From Legionella cherrii (GTDB lineage Bacteria > Pseudomonadota > Gammaproteobacteria > Legionellales > Legionellaceae): DNA of 64,000 bases. The DNA is taken from contig NZ_LR134173.1 of NCBI RefSeq assembly GCF_900635815.1, forward strand, positions 1,768,001 through 1,832,000, read 5' to 3'. Positions 63,795 through 64,000 of this stretch are shown piece after piece (position 1 is the first letter of the stretch; each line of letters opens with the position of its first letter). Made by a program: the position numbers and the translations under genes. The notes under the pieces are model-generated. The model saw nothing but the letters and a program-made list of their open reading frames with translations. It did no database searches and was not told the DNA's origin.

Positions 63795-64000
63795 ATGCGC
63801 CATAGCCAACACGAAATAGCAGTATTAAAACCTACGGCTGTTTTTTTATCATTTCTTACCTCACAATTGCCTGAGACTAAATTACCGGATCTTCGATTAT
63901 TGCAAATTGATAATACAGCTTATGTCCTGCAAAAACAAAATTCAGATGATGCAACTTTAAATGAAATAGAAAAATATTTTTCAAAAATGTTTCGCCATGA
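63795..64000 (+). CDS. Orphan gene, 5' part only (runs off the window)
   Basis: The ATG at 63795 has an AAGGAGAGAG ribosome site 5-12 bases upstream, and the frame is open to the window edge (68 codons and two bases). The visible part is soluble and starts MRHSQHEIAVLKPTAVFLSF, followed by SQLPETKLPDLRLLQIDNTA and a short acidic helix. No signal peptide. I do not recognise a family; the complete protein is needed. Confidence 0.65.
   Translation, partial: MRHSQHEIAVLKPTAVFLSFLTSQLPETKLPDLRLLQIDNTAYVLQKQNSDDATLNEIEKYFSKMFRH

Overview
The window looks like a chromosomal segment of a Legionella-type gammaproteobacterium, probably not L. pneumophila itself. The DNA is AT-rich with closely packed genes. 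It carries a DotI/IcmL-like protein, an LspC-type type II secretion protein, an RT0821/Lpp0805-type surface lipoprotein, and several proteins that read like host-directed effectors. There are no tRNA or rRNA genes, CRISPR arrays, transposase genes or prophage modules that I can see. Assignments are from reading motifs and overall family resemblance; no database search was run.

Layout. 1-5.5 kb: the 5' end of an NAD-glutamate dehydrogenase gene (minus strand), a GtrA-like protein, a DUF4349 protein, a Cys-rich lipoprotein, a small membrane protein, a secreted GALA-type leucine-rich repeat protein, and a protein ending in the prenylation box CVLS. 5.6-13.2 kb (minus): proS, a SulP transporter fused to a beta-carbonic anhydrase, and the run pcm-tolC-ttcA. 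13.5-18.5 kb (plus): the threonine-degradation pair kbl-tdh, ettA, and an L,D-transpeptidase. 18.5-28.3 kb: a tandem repeat block, an IcmL-like protein next to hutG, an acyl-CoA ligase, a universal stress protein, an SDR coupled to hutI, and a DUF3298 protein coupled to an OPT transporter. 28.5-36 kb (minus): valS and an RND efflux permease with its adaptor. 36.2-42.7 kb (plus): three small envelope proteins, then glyA-nrdR-(palindromic element)-nusB-thiL-pgpA and an AI-2E-family permease. 42.8-54.8 kb: an outer-membrane barrel protein, a 487-residue orphan, nadE, a SWIM-SNF2 helicase, a DUF2147 protein, dnaB-alr, and a glycine-zipper lipoprotein. 54.8-64 kb: a small Cys-tailed membrane protein, dapD-dapE, a MetB-like enzyme, lspC with a Sel1 lipoprotein, a large IQ-motif protein directly downstream of mutY, and the start of one more gene.

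How the genes work together. Much of the window is housekeeping: translation (proS, valS, ettA, ttcA), one-carbon and amino-acid metabolism (glyA, kbl, tdh, hutG, hutI, the dap genes, metB), cofactors (nadE, thiL), replication and repair (dnaB, mutY, nrdR) and efflux (RND pump, TolC). Between these blocks lie envelope proteins and orphans of the kind common in Legionella accessory regions. The most interesting is the 837-residue protein at 59797-62310. It has an N-terminal calmodulin-type IQ motif and a region whose residue pattern follows fold-type-I PLP enzymes. The CVLS-ending protein (4700-5473) and the 24-residue GALA repeat protein (3440-4636) come next.

Intergenic DNA holds two recurring repeat types: a roughly 100-bp family of CCCTC/GGGAG-rich stems (at least six sites, one of them a tandem array) and short GTAGCCTGGG / CCCAGGCTAC stem-loops. 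There is also a single 139-bp palindrome between nrdR and nusB.
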